DNA from: DDH964 sp963763205
Lineage (GTDB): Bacteria > Desulfobacterota > Desulfuromonadia > Desulfuromonadales > DDH964
Reading direction: 5' to 3'
Length of the DNA: 64,000 bases
Assembly: GCA_963763205.1 (NCBI GenBank)
Contig: CAVXNQ010000002.1
Coordinates: forward strand, 310,001-374,000
Each line of letters starts with the position of its first letter. Position 1 is the stretch's first letter. Shown here in pieces: positions 49,946 through 60,346 of this stretch. Under the pieces are notes generated by a model, which had not been told where the DNA came from, did no database searches, and saw nothing but the letters and a program-made list of their open reading frames with translations. A program made the position numbers and the translations under genes.

Positions 49946-50368
49946 TTAAGCAGGTTTGGAGGTCGGTTGCAGGTGGTAGGTGAAGTGGGCCAGAACCAGG
50001 ATGCCGAGGTCACGGAGCAAAGCGAACCAGAGCGACTGCCCCGGACCGCCGCCGAAACAGCCGCAGTCGATCTGGAGCCCGCGCAGCAGAGCGGAGAGGA
50101 TCGCGCCGACGAAGACCACGGTGAGCAGCGCCGTCAGCAGCGCCGCCCCGCGCACCTTGCGCCCCCACAACAGCAGCCCCCCGGCGAGAATCTCGACATA
50201 TGGCAGGGTGGTTGCAACGAGGTAGTTGAGGGCATAGGGGAGGAGGCGATAGGCGGCGATCTCCCCGGCGAAAGCAGTCACGTCGCGCGCCTTGAGGATC
50301 CCGGCAACGAGAAACAGCGCGCCGAGCGCCAGGCGGCAGCCGTGGTAGGCGAGGCGCCGGCCGGTCAT
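49946..50368 (-). CDS. MauE/DoxX-family membrane protein
   Basis: A 140-residue protein with four hydrophobic helices and the CGCFGG motif (LQIDCGCFGGG) between helices 3 and 4, typical of the MauE branch of DoxX-like proteins, which are thought to support disulfide or methylamine-dehydrogenase-type redox processes. ATG 50368 overlaps the rhodanese stop by ATGA, so both act together. The cysteine pair may exchange electrons with the rhodanese. Confidence 0.87.
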   Translation of the reverse strand: MTGRRLAYHGCRLALGALFLVAGILKARDVTAFAGEIAAYRLLPYALNYLVATTLPYVEILAGGLLLWGRKVRGAALLTALLTVVFVGAILSALLRGLQIDCGCFGGGPGQSLWFALLRDLGILVLAHFTYHLQPTSKPA

Positions 50369-50862
50369 GGCGTTTCCCCTTCGGTCACCGGCAGGCCGGC
50401 GTCCCGCCAGGCGGGCAAACCGCCCTCGAAAACCAGCACGTCCCGGTAACCGACAGCCAGCAGCCGCACCGCCAGATCGTAGGAGTCGGGACAGCCGTAG
50501 CCGTTGCAGTAGGTGACGAGACGCTGCGCTCTGGGGACCCTGGCCAGAAAGGCGGCGAGGTCCTGGTCGAGATCGGCCAGCGGCAGGGAGATGGCGCCGG
50601 GCAGATGTCCGGCAGCGTAGAGTTCGGGGAGCCGCGCGTCGACGATGGGAGTCCCGCGCTGCAACTCCCGGCGCACCCCGGCCAGGTCGATGGGGGCGGG
50701 GAAGCGCGCCGCCGGTGCGGACAGCGCCGGCGCACGGGGTTGCAGGCGGCCGGAAAAAGCATCGAGCAGCAGGCGGGAATGGAGCGACAGGCCGATCAGG
50801 ACGCCGACGGCGAGGATCACCAGCGCTTCGAGAAGGTCACGGCTCAGACGGTCGTAGGCCAC
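50365..50862 (-). CDS. Membrane-anchored rhodanese
   Basis: A 165-residue protein with an N-terminal membrane helix (about 10-29, LEALVILAVGVLIGLSL) and a rhodanese domain whose active-site loop is TYCNGYGCPDS with the catalytic Cys in YCNGYG. It should handle persulfide or serve as a redox partner at the periplasmic face. GTG 50862, four bases after the slyX stop. Operon slyX-rhodanese-MauE. Confidence 0.9.
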   Translation of the reverse strand: MAYDRLSRDLLEALVILAVGVLIGLSLHSRLLLDAFSGRLQPRAPALSAPAARFPAPIDLAGVRRELQRGTPIVDARLPELYAAGHLPGAISLPLADLDQDLAAFLARVPRAQRLVTYCNGYGCPDSYDLAVRLLAVGYRDVLVFEGGLPAWRDAGLPVTEGETP

Positions 50863-50866
50863 CGGT

Positions 50867-51055
50867 TCACTCGTCGGGGGATTCGATCAGGTCCGGCGCG
50901 AAGGTGCCCAGCATGTCGCGCATGCGCCGGGCCTCCCGCTCCAGGGCCTCGATGCGCCGGTAGCAGCCGAGCAGTTCGCTGCTCAGCTCTTCCAGCTGCA
51001 GGGACTGGTGGGTCAGGCGGATTTCCAGTTCGTTCAGACGTTCGGCATCGGTCAC
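50867..51055 (-). CDS. slyX: SlyX-family coiled-coil protein
   Basis: A 62-residue coiled coil (ERLNELEIRLTHQSLQLEELSSEL, then IEALEREARRMRDML) with the SlyX pattern of N-terminal LE.RL..Q...IE.L. GTG 51055 follows AAAGGGGG. First gene of a three-gene operon. SlyX function is unclear in all species. Confidence 0.82.
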   Translation of the reverse strand: MTDAERLNELEIRLTHQSLQLEELSSELLGCYRRIEALEREARRMRDMLGTFAPDLIESPDE

Positions 51056-51127
51056 GGCAGGCCCCCTTTCGGACTGCGCTACACTAGCAGAAGCGGCGGT
51101 TGGGTGCAACGCTCCAACGCGCTCCAA

Positions 51128-51222
51128 CAGGGGTATAACTCCCACCACCCCCTCTTGAGTCAAGAGGGGGTGCAAAGCCTTACTCCTCCCCTTGATGCCA
51201 GGGGATGTCGGGAGGGATTACT
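51128..51222. repeat. CCCCCTCTTGA/TCAAGAGGGGG hairpin repeat, copy 2
   Basis: CCCCCTCTTGAGTCAAGAGG begins a perfect 11-bp palindrome around one base (51147-51169), followed by a second hairpin CTCCCCTTGATGCCAGGGGA. Related to 47030-47100. It lies in the leader of slyX. Confidence 0.75.
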
Positions 51223-51263
51223 TTTTACCGGCCTGCTCGCTTGGCTCTTGCCCACCGCTGACG

Positions 51264-51290
51264 AAAAAAGGCCCGCACCGGGCGGGCCTT
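51264..51290 (-). terminator. Rho-independent terminator after the superoxide reductase gene
   Basis: AAGGCCCGC and GCGGGCCTT pair perfectly; on the minus strand six T follow. It lies 26 bases after the gene's stop. Confidence 0.94.
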
Positions 51291-51315
51291 CGTGAAAAAT
51301 GGACGGCGGGGTCGG

Positions 51316-51693
51316 TCAGGCGACGCTGACCTCCTTGGTCGCCTCCCAGACGCCGTGCAGGTTGCAGCGGGCGAAGGCGCGCAGAGTCACCTGCGGCAGG
51401 CCGTGAGGAATGGCGACCTGGGCCTTAAGAACCGGCTTGGTGGTCACCGCGGTCAGGCTCAGGCGGGCCAGAAAGACGTAGTTGGCATAGAGGTCGATCC
51501 ACTCGATGAAGTGCCCGGGCTCGTTGGGATGGGCAAGGAGCTTGCCGAGCTCGACGGTCACCTCGGCGGCTTCGCCGGCCTTGAACTGGCCGGGGGCGGA
51601 GATAACTGGAAAATGTTTTTTCTCGAGGTCGGTGAGGTTGGCGGGGTCCTTGGGTTGGTTGACCTGGCAGAAGAAGCTGGTTTCCTGGCTCAT
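51316..51693 (-). CDS. Superoxide reductase (neelaredoxin type)
   Basis: A 125-residue single-domain class II superoxide reductase that reduces superoxide to peroxide at a non-haem Fe site. The ligand motifs are present: EKKHFPVI (His, near residue 27), HPNEPGHFIEWID (two His) and RCNLHGVWE (Cys and His). There is no N-terminal desulforedoxin domain. ATG 51693 has AAGGAT. It lies 250 bases upstream of the Sco-caa3 cluster, on the other strand. Confidence 0.92.
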   Translation of the reverse strand: MSQETSFFCQVNQPKDPANLTDLEKKHFPVISAPGQFKAGEAAEVTVELGKLLAHPNEPGHFIEWIDLYANYVFLARLSLTAVTTKPVLKAQVAIPHGLPQVTLRAFARCNLHGVWEATKEVSVA

Positions 51694-51945
51694 GGGAATA
51701 TTATCCTTTCTGGTGAGGATGGAATCGGTTCGCGTTCGTGGCGGGCAGACGGTTAGTAGGTTTACCATGTTCACATCGGGATGCAAGTCTTTATGACCTT
51801 TTTTGTCCTTTTGCGACGGCCGAGGGGTTTGCATTATCTGCCGAAGCAGGTATCCTTTCCCGGTGACAAGCCTCACCGGGCGGACCCCAGAGGCCCCGTT
51901 CATCCACCCGCGTTTCTTCCAGGTTTGCAGACTACGGTTTTTCGC

Positions 51946-52772
51946 ATGATCACCTCCTTGCGCATCCTCCTTTTGTGCTGGCTGCTGGCAATCGCCGGTC
52001 CCGCCGGGGCGGTGCAGGTCCCGCTATCGCTCCCGGTCGACTCCCTGGCCAATCCCCAGGCGGGCCGGCAGGTCGGCGTCGATGAGAAGCTCGGCGACCA
52101 GATCCCTCTCGATCTGACCTTTCGCGACGCGACCGGCAAAGTCGTTCGCCTGGGTGATCTGATCACCGTACCGACGGTCATCGTCCCCATCTACTATTCC
52201 TGCCCCAACGTCTGCAGCTTCCTGCAGGGAGCGCTGGCCCGGGCCCTGCTCCAGGTGCGGCGCACGCCGAACACCGATTACCGGGTGCTGTCGGTGAGCT
52301 TCAATGCCCAGGAAACTCCGGACGATGCGCGCAAGGCCCGGGCCATCTATGACCAGGCGATGAACCACCGGTTCCCCATGGACGCCTGGCGGTTTCTGAC
52401 CGGCGACCAGGCCGCCATCGACGCGCTGACCGGAGCCGCCGGCTACCGTTTCATCCGCCAGGGGAAGGACTTCCTGCACCCCGTAGCGATCTTCGTCGTC
52501 ACCAAGGACGGCAAGATCACCCGCTATCTCTACGGTACCAGCATCCTGCCGATGGACCTGACCCTGGCGCTGGTCGAGGCGGCCCAGGGGCGGGTCAGCC
52601 CGGCGATCCGCAAGGTCGCCCAGTTCTGCTTCAGCTACGATCCGAAAAACGGCAGGTACGTCTTCAACATCTTTCGCGTCTCGGCCACGGTCATCCTGCT
52701 GACCGCCGGCGCTTTCCTCGCCTTTCTGGTCCTGACCGGGCGGCATAAACCACGGGAGTCAGAATCGAAGCC

Positions 52773-52776
<4 letters not shown>
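51946..52776 (+). CDS. Sco1/SenC-family copper chaperone
   Basis: A 276-residue protein with a signal/anchor (ILLLCWLLAIAGPAGA), a thioredoxin-like Sco domain with the copper motif CPNVC and the partner His in KDFLHPVAIF, and a C-terminal membrane helix (VILLTAGAFLAFLVLTG). It should insert copper into the CuA centre of subunit II. It overlaps subunit I by ATGA. The ribosome-binding site before ATG 51946 is weak. Confidence 0.93.
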
Positions 52777-54406
<1,630 letters not shown>

Positions 54407-54410
<4 letters not shown>

Positions 54411-55006
54411 GCGAAGAGCACCGCGACGACACCGCCGCCCGGCTCGGCATGTGGCTGTTTCTGTTCACCGAAATCCTTCTGTTCGGCGGACTCTTCGTGC
54501 TCTATTCGGTCTACGAAAGCGACTATGCCGAGGCCTTCAGCGCCGGCTCCCACCACCTCAACCTGGTCCTCGGCACCATCAATACCGCCATCCTGCTCAC
54601 CGGCAGCTTCTGCGTCGCCTGTTCCCTGAGCGCGGTACGCTACGGCAAACGGCGCCTGGCGGTGGGCCTGCTCTGGGGCGGGGTGGCCACCGGCGCCATC
54701 TTCCTGTTCAACAAGTACCTGGAGTGGTCGGCCGAGATCGGCCGCGGGGTCTATCCCGGTTCGCCGCAGCTGGCCCATGTGGAGCGCGGCGAGGCGATCT
54801 TCTACAGCCTCTACTACGTCACCCTCGGCCTGCACGGCCTGCACGTGCTGATCGGCTCCACCGTCCTGGCGACCATGGCGGTCTGGGTGCAGAAGGGCAA
54901 GGTCAACCCGGAGCGCTTCGTCGCTCTCGAGAACGGCGGGCTCTACTGGCATCTGGTCGATATCGTCTGGATCTTCATTTTTCCCCTTTACTACCTGCTG
55001 CTATAG
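54407..55006 (+). CDS. ctaE: Oxidase subunit III
   Basis: A 199-residue protein with five hydrophobic helices; LGMWLFLFTEILLFGGLF at the start and TLGLHGLHVLIG...HLVDIVWIFIFPLYYLL at the end are the subunit III signature. It overlaps subunit I by ATGA. Confidence 0.95.
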
Positions 55007-55016
55007 GACGGGCACC

Positions 55017-55301
55017 ATGAGCGAGCACGAACAACCGATCGTCAGTTTCCGCACCAATGCTGTCATCTGGCTGCTGCTGCTGGTGTTGACCGCGACCACC
55101 GTCTACGTCTCGCGGCTGCCCCTCGGTCCCTTCCACATCTGGGCCGGCATCGGCATCGCCGTGGTCAAATCCTCGCTGGTGATCCTGATCTTCATGCAGC
55201 TCAAGTACGAGCAGCCGCTCTTCAAGGGGCTGCTGCTGATCGCTCTGACGATCCTGGGGATCTTCATCAGCCTGACTTTTTTCGATACCCTGTACCGCTG
55301 A
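55017..55301 (+). CDS. ctaF: Oxidase subunit IV (prokaryotic)
   Basis: A 94-residue protein with three hydrophobic segments; VVKSSLVILIFMQLKYE is the conserved centre of the bacterial subunit IV family. It starts 10 bases after subunit III. Confidence 0.92.
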   Translation: MSEHEQPIVSFRTNAVIWLLLLVLTATTVYVSRLPLGPFHIWAGIGIAVVKSSLVILIFMQLKYEQPLFKGLLLIALTILGIFISLTFFDTLYR

Positions 55302-55312
55302 GAGATGCCGCG

Positions 55313-56518
55313 ATGCCGCCCCTGACCACCGAACAAGCCGTCGACCCGGTCTTCTTCTACATCTTCGGCATCTGCATTGTGATGCTGGTCGGCGTCACCG
55401 CGACCATGCTGGTCTTCATTGTCCGCTACCGGCGCAGCAAACATCCGCATCCCGAGCCGAGCCCCCACTACCACATCCCCCTGGAAACCCTCTGGACGGT
55501 GCTGCCGACCCTGATCGTGCTGACCATGTTCTGGTACGGCTGGGAGGGGTATACGGCGCTGACCAACGTGCCGCCGGACGCCATGAAGGTGGAGGTGATC
55601 GGCCGCCAGTGGTCCTGGGAGTTCCGCTACCCCAACGGCAAAAGCAGCGGCAAGCTGTACGTTCCGGTGAACAAGGCGATCGTCCTCGACATCACCTCGG
55701 AGGATGTCATCCACAGCTTCTACATTCCCTCCTTCCGGGTGAAAAAGGACGCGGTGCCGGGAATGCACACCCACCTCTGGTTCCGCGCCCCGGCGACGGG
55801 GAGCTACGACGCCTTCTGCGCCGAATACTGCGGGGTCGGCCACTCGGCGATGATCACTACCGTCGAGGCTCTTCCCGAGCAGAAGTTCAAAGAATGGTAC
55901 AGCCAGGAAGCTCCCCACGAGGAGAACGCCGAGGGACGCAAACTGCTCGCCAAGTACGGCTGTACCGGCTGCCATTCCCTGGACGGCAGCAAGCTGGTCG
56001 GCCCGACCTTCAAGGGACTGTTCGGCCGCCAGGTGACGGTAGTGACAGACGGCAAGGAGCGCACCCTGACCGTCGATGCGGATTATATCCGGCGCTCGAT
56101 TCTGCAGCCCCAGGCCGACGTCGTCAAAGGGTTCCCGCCGGTCATGCCCTCCTTTGAAGGGAAAGTCAGCGACCACGACCTGGAGACCATCCTCGGCTTC
56201 TTCACGGGCGCGTCCGAAGAATCCCCGGCCAAGGGCGGCAAAGAGCTGACGACCAAGCTCGGCTGCGTCGGCTGCCATTCCGATGACGGCTCCAAGCGGG
56301 TCGGCCCGTCGTTCAAGGGGATCTTCGGTCGGCCGGTGACGGTGCTGACGGACGGCAAGGAGCGCACCCTGACCGTCGACGCCGCCTATATCAAGCGCTC
56401 CCTGAAAGAGCCGAAGGCGGATCTGGTCAAGGGCTTTCCGGCGGTGATGCCGTCCTTCGCCAACCTCGACGACGAACAGGTGGAGGCCCTGGTCGACTAC
56501 CTGAAGAGCCTGCAATGA
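55313..56518 (+). CDS. ctaC: Oxidase subunit II with two fused cytochrome c domains
   Basis: A 401-residue protein: two membrane helices (about 12-37 and 58-78), cupredoxin CuA domain with WSWEFRYPNG, IHSFYIPSFRVKKDAVPG and CAEYCGVGHSAM (all CuA ligands), and then two cytochrome c domains in tandem (CTGCH near 221 and CVGCH near 321), each with a distal Met (VMPSF). The two domains are closely similar, including at DNA level (GACGGCAAGGAGCGCACC in both). Classical caa3 has one such domain. It overlaps ctaB by ATGA. Confidence 0.96.
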   Translation: MPPLTTEQAVDPVFFYIFGICIVMLVGVTATMLVFIVRYRRSKHPHPEPSPHYHIPLETLWTVLPTLIVLTMFWYGWEGYTALTNVPPDAMKVEVIGRQWSWEFRYPNGKSSGKLYVPVNKAIVLDITSEDVIHSFYIPSFRVKKDAVPGMHTHLWFRAPATGSYDAFCAEYCGVGHSAMITTVEALPEQKFKEWYSQEAPHEENAEGRKLLAKYGCTGCHSLDGSKLVGPTFKGLFGRQVTVVTDGKERTLTVDADYIRRSILQPQADVVKGFPPVMPSFEGKVSDHDLETILGFFTGASEESPAKGGKELTTKLGCVGCHSDDGSKRVGPSFKGIFGRPVTVLTDGKERTLTVDAAYIKRSLKEPKADLVKGFPAVMPSFANLDDEQVEALVDYLKSLQ

Positions 56519-57717
56519 CCAGTCTCCTGTCGCCACGCTCCGGAGATCCGACTGCAGCCGGGCCGCCATTGTGGCGGCTGCTCGGCCGCCTGACCCGCTG
56601 GCGTCTGTCGCTGGCGGTTGCGGCCACCGCCGCAGCCGGGACGCTGCTTCACGGCGGCCGGTCGCTGTCGCCGGCCCTGCTTCTCACCGCGGCCGGCGTC
56701 GCCCTGCTGGCGGCGGCCGGTTCGGCCGCCAACCAGGTGCAGGAACGGGACCTTGACGGTTGGATGCGGCGGACCTGCAGCCGGCCCCTGCCGCAGGGCC
56801 AGCTGACGCCGGCGGCCGCTTCCGGCATTGCCCTGGGTCTGGGCGCGGGCGGCCTGGGACTGCTGCTGGCGGCGGGGGTCGGCCCGGCGCTGCTCGGGCT
56901 GGCGGCGCTGGTCTGCTACAACGGCCTCTATACGCCCCTCAAACGGGTTTCGCCGCTGGCCCTGCTTCCCGGGGCCCTCTGCGGCGCCCTGCCGCCGCTG
57001 ATCGGCTGGACCGCGGCCGGCGGCAGCAGCGCCGATTTCCGCATTCTGCTCGTCGCGACCCTGCTCTACCTCTGGCAGCTGCCCCACTTCTGGCGACTGG
57101 CCGACCGGCACGCCGCCGATTACCGGCGCGCCGGCCTGCCGGTCCTCCAGGACCGGCTCTCCCCGCGCCTGGCACGGCTGGCTCGCTGCTCCTGGACCCT
57201 GGCGATGATTGCCGCCTCCGTGCTCCTCCCCCTGTTCGGCCTGCTGCGTTCACCCCTCTCGCGCCTGATCCTGGGAAGCACCGTGCTGCTGCTCGCCGTC
57301 ACGACCATCGTCCCAGCCCGAACCGGAATCACCAGCGCCCCCCCCCGCGCCGCACCGGCCTGGGCGGATCTGTGTCTGGTGGTGGTGCTGCTGCTGCTGC
57401 TCGGCGAACGGCTGCTGGATCCAGTCGGGCCGGGTATTCTGAGCAGCCTCTGGCCGCTCGGCCGGCGGCCCTTGCGGCTGACATCCCCCCCTCGCTATGC
57501 GGTGACCTGGCACTGGATCCCGCCAAGCCCCCCCTGCCACGGCTGGACTTTTCCGCCTTCCGCTTCCCCCTGCCCGGCACGAATCCGGAAGAATCCCACC
57601 GTCAGCCGGGCGGGCATGGGCTTTTCCGGCCAGGTTGCAAAACCATCGGCGGGTGGTAGGCTTGAAGGACTTTTCGCCCCAATTTCCCCGTTCCAGGAGA
57701 GCCTCCCATGGCGCTGA
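56515..57717 (+). CDS. ctaB: Protohaem IX farnesyltransferase (UbiA family)
   Basis: Membrane prenyltransferase that makes haem O for the oxidase. NQVQERDLDGWMRRT-CSRPLP is the first substrate-binding motif (NxxxExxxD; Glu in place of the usual Asp), and YNGLYTPLKR and LPHFWRLADRHAADYRRAGLP are the other family blocks. The last ~95 residues (after LLLGERLLD, about 57420) are Pro/Ser-rich without helices and the frame overruns the rubrerythrin start, so the natural end is probably earlier, hidden by an indel. Last gene of the caa3 operon. Confidence 0.88.
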   Translation: MTSLLSPRSGDPTAAGPPLWRLLGRLTRWRLSLAVAATAAAGTLLHGGRSLSPALLLTAAGVALLAAAGSAANQVQERDLDGWMRRTCSRPLPQGQLTPAAASGIALGLGAGGLGLLLAAGVGPALLGLAALVCYNGLYTPLKRVSPLALLPGALCGALPPLIGWTAAGGSSADFRILLVATLLYLWQLPHFWRLADRHAADYRRAGLPVLQDRLSPRLARLARCSWTLAMIAASVLLPLFGLLRSPLSRLILGSTVLLLAVTTIVPARTGITSAPPRAAPAWADLCLVVVLLLLLGERLLDPVGPGILSSLWPLGRRPLRLTSPPRYAVTWHWIPPSPPCHGWTFPPSASPCPARIRKNPTVSRAGMGFSGQVAKPSAGGRLEGLFAPISPFQESLPWR

Positions 57718-58280
57718 AAAATACCGAGACCGAGAAGAATATCCTGACGGCCTTCGCCGGCGAAAGCCAGGCGCGCAACCGCTACACCTATTTCGCCGCC
57801 AAAGCCAAAAGCGAAGGCTACGTACAGATGTCGGCCATTTTCGAGGAGACCTCCGACCAGGAACGGGAGCATGCCAAGCGCCTCTTCAAACTCCTCGAGG
57901 GGGGAGAAGCGATGGTTACCGCCAGTTTCCCGGCCGGGATGATCGGCAGCACGGCAGACAACCTGCGGGAAGCCGCTGCCGGCGAAAATTACGAACACCG
58001 CGAGATGTATCCCGGCTTTGCCGCCATCGCCCGCAAGGAGGGGTTCCCGAAGATCGCCGACATCTTCATGGCCATCGCGGTCGCCGAGCAGCAGCACGAA
58101 AAGCGTTACCTGGCGCTGCTCGCCAACATCGAGAACAACCGGGTCTTTGCCCGCGAGGAACCGGCCGTCTGGCGCTGCCGCAACTGCGGCTATCTCCACC
58201 ACGGCCGCGCTGCCCTGGACAAGTGCCCGGCCTGTGATCACGCCCGCGCCCACTTCGAACTGCTCGGCGAAAACTACTGA
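57708..58280 (+). CDS. rbr: Rubrerythrin
   Basis: A 190-residue peroxide reductase: four-helix diiron domain with ERE-H (EERE H in SDQEREHAKR) and EQQHEK motifs, and a C-terminal rubredoxin (WRCRNCGYLHHG...KCPACDHAR). ATG 57708 has CAGGAGAG. It overlaps the over-long ctaB frame by 10 bases and stands 45 bases before desulfoferrodoxin, so the two are co-transcribed. Confidence 0.96.
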   Translation: MALKNTETEKNILTAFAGESQARNRYTYFAAKAKSEGYVQMSAIFEETSDQEREHAKRLFKLLEGGEAMVTASFPAGMIGSTADNLREAAAGENYEHREMYPGFAAIARKEGFPKIADIFMAIAVAEQQHEKRYLALLANIENNRVFAREEPAVWRCRNCGYLHHGRAALDKCPACDHARAHFELLGENY

Positions 58281-58325
58281 GCCGAGCTCAACCGTCGTAA
58301 CCACCACTTCACAAGGAGGAATGCC

Positions 58326-58709
58326 ATGCCCCTCAAACGTCTCGAACTCTACAAATGTGAAATCTGCGGGAATATCGTCGAAGTCCTGAATGCCGGTGGG
58401 CCACCACTGGTCTGCTGCGGCGAAAACATGAAACTGCAGGAAGAGAACACCGTGGACGCCGCCAAGGAAAAGCACGTCCCGGTCATCGAGATGGGGAATG
58501 GCCAGACCACCGTCAAGATCGGCAGCGTCCCGCACCCGATGGAGGAGAAGCACTACATCCAGTGGGTGGAACTGATCGCCGACGGCAAGGCCTATATGCA
58601 GTTCCTCAAGCCCGGCGAGGAGCCCAAGGCGGTCTTCCCGATCACCGCCAGCAAGGTTACCGCCCGCGAGTATTGCAACCTTCACGGTCACTGGAAAGCC
58701 GAGTCCTGA
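58326..58709 (+). CDS. dfx: Desulfoferrodoxin (superoxide reductase with desulforedoxin domain)
   Basis: A 127-residue protein with an N-terminal rubredoxin-like FeCys4 site (YKCEICGN...LVCCGENM) and the SOR domain with KHVPVIE, PHPMEEKHYIQWVEL and CNLHGHW ligands. ATG 58326 has AAGGAGG. A second superoxide reductase besides the one at 51316, working with the rubrerythrin upstream. Confidence 0.96.
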   Translation: MPLKRLELYKCEICGNIVEVLNAGGPPLVCCGENMKLQEENTVDAAKEKHVPVIEMGNGQTTVKIGSVPHPMEEKHYIQWVELIADGKAYMQFLKPGEEPKAVFPITASKVTAREYCNLHGHWKAES

Positions 58710-58715
58710 GTAGCT

Positions 58716-58756
58716 CCGGTCAGCCGGATCCCCGCGCCGGGGATCCGGCTGACCGG
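58716..58756. terminator. Perfect 18-bp hairpin after desulfoferrodoxin
   Basis: CCGGTCAGCCGGATCCCC (58716-58733) and its exact complement (58739-58756) with a 5-base loop. It begins seven bases after the stop. There is no T-run, so it may end or stabilise the transcript rather than terminate it on its own. Confidence 0.6.
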
Positions 58757-58961
58757 CTTGGAATGGGTCACCGCCTCACCAGATATGTCTCAAAATGCCA
58801 CATCGTGGGCCACCATGACCTTGGCGAGCTCCGCCCCCCAATCTAAACACCATGAATTTCGCAAGCTTAAGACTCATCCACGGTCTTTTCCGGATTGGCA
58901 CGCCTGATGCTTGTGTTAATTTTTACCAATCCGCATTCCCCTTCACCCAGAGGAGAAGACC

Positions 58962-59153
58962 ATGCAATCCAAAGGAATCGCCAGTCTGACCCTGATGCTG
59001 GTCGCCGGTGCCGCCCCGGCTCAGGCAGCCCTCCCCCGTCTGGCCGATAACGGTTTCGATTACGTTCTGATGCCCCTGCTCGGCTATCTGACCCTGGTAC
59101 TCGGCAGCTGGCTGTTGGAACTTCCGGTGCGCCTGCGCGGTAGCCGCAACTGA
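58962..59153 (+). CDS. Small exported membrane peptide
   Basis: A 63-residue protein with a signal-like start (LTLMLVAGAAPAQAA, cleavage after AQA plausible) and one further hydrophobic helix (VLMPLLGYLTLVLGSWLL). AGGAG precedes ATG 58962. No family recognised. Confidence 0.6.
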   Translation: MQSKGIASLTLMLVAGAAPAQAALPRLADNGFDYVLMPLLGYLTLVLGSWLLELPVRLRGSRN

Positions 59154-59324
59154 CAACCGGCCGCGCAGGCGGGGCGCGGTGGGCCACCCTTATTGCGGCT
59201 GCGGCCATTTCCGGGACCGGCTTGACCATTTCCCGCCCCCGGGTTAATGTCCCGCCGTCTGTCGTCGTGGCCGCCCCCGCCGCGCCACGCCCCGGACCTA
59301 ACCCTAACCACCGAGAGCCCTGCA

Positions 59325-59747
59325 ATGGCCGACGCTCCGACACCTTGCCGGGTGTTTGTCTACGGCACCTTGCGCCGCGGCGAAAAGAACCACCGGCGCT
59401 ATCTGACCGGCCGTTACCGCGCCTGGGCCCCGGCGACCCTGCCTGGCCGGCTTTTTTTCGCGCCCCGGGAGGGGTATCCCTATCTCCTTCCCGGAATGGA
59501 GACCGTCCACGGCGAGATCTTTGATCTCGACCCGGATACCGCCGCGGCCACCCTGCAGCGCCTCGACCTTCTGGAAGATTACGACCCGGGCAACGAAGAC
59601 GGCAGCCTCTACCTGCGTCGCCAGGCCGATGCCCGCCTTGCCGATGGCAGCAGTGTCAGGGTCTGGGTCTATTTCTGGAATGGAGCGGAGATCGGTCAGC
59701 CGGTGGCTGGCGGAGATTTTTCCAGGCGGGAAAAGAGGCAGGGCTAG
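59325..59747 (+). CDS. Gamma-glutamylcyclotransferase-like protein (AIG2/GGCT)
   Basis: A 140-residue single domain with the signature VFVYGTLRRGEKNHR near the N-terminus, the loop LFFAPREGYPYLLPG, and LQRLDLLEDYDP with the acidic residue of the family. The enzyme may form 5-oxoproline from gamma-glutamyl compounds, though many members have other roles. It converges with DUF924, overlapping by four bases. Confidence 0.9.
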   Translation: MADAPTPCRVFVYGTLRRGEKNHRRYLTGRYRAWAPATLPGRLFFAPREGYPYLLPGMETVHGEIFDLDPDTAAATLQRLDLLEDYDPGNEDGSLYLRRQADARLADGSSVRVWVYFWNGAEIGQPVAGGDFSRREKRQG

Positions 59748-60346
59748 AAGCTGGACCCGGGCTGGCGCAGGAAGGCTTCCTCCTCGGCGCTGCTGGGGCG
59801 CCCGAGGACGGCGTTGCGGTGGGGGAAGCGACCGAAGCGGGCGATGATCTCCCGATGCCGCAGCGCGTAGTCGAGAAAACCGTCGCACATCGGGCGCAGG
59901 GCGGCGGGCGCGGCAGCCTGCAGGGCTTCGAACAAGGCCACCGAGCGGTCCTGCAGGGCCAGATCTTCGGCATGCTCCAGCGGCAGGTAGAAGAAGGCCC
60001 GTTCGACGATCGCCAGGGACTGATCCTGACCGGCGGCGAGGCCGGCGAGGGTCACCTGCCGGGCGCGGGCATCGCTGGCATAGGCGCGGGGGGAATGGCG
60101 GAAAATATTGCGCGGGAACTGGTCGAGGAGCAGGAGAAGCGCCAGGGTGCCGCGGGGGGAATGGGTCCATGCGGCATAGGCACCGGCCGCGGCCTCCTCC
60201 ACCGCCCGGGCGAATCGTTCGCGAATCATGCGGTCGACCCGCACCCCCCCGGAGAACCAGAAGCGCAGCCGCTCGCTGGAGGCGGGCTGGTCGACGGGCT
60301 CGCCGCCAAACCAGAATTCCAGGACCTGGCCGGGAAGGTCATTCAT
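59744..60346 (-). CDS. DUF924 protein
   Basis: A 200-residue helical protein with the family blocks VLEFWFGG, LALLLLLDQFPRNIFR, YLPLEHAEDLALQ and FGRFPHRNAVLGRPSS. Function unknown; widespread in Proteobacteria. ATG 60346 overlaps the end of the REC-PilZ gene (ATGAATGA), so it is translationally coupled to it. Confidence 0.93.
   Translation of the reverse strand: MNDLPGQVLEFWFGGEPVDQPASSERLRFWFSGGVRVDRMIRERFARAVEEAAAGAYAAWTHSPRGTLALLLLLDQFPRNIFRHSPRAYASDARARQVTLAGLAAGQDQSLAIVERAFFYLPLEHAEDLALQDRSVALFEALQAAAPAALRPMCDGFLDYALRHREIIARFGRFPHRNAVLGRPSSAEEEAFLRQPGSSF

Noticed and set aside
57420..57717. Separate gene in the tail of the ctaB frame (another frame reads PAKPPLPRLDFSAFRFPLPG)
   Set aside because: No start codon with ribosome-binding site and no homologous pattern; the segment is more likely non-coding after a hidden ctaB stop.
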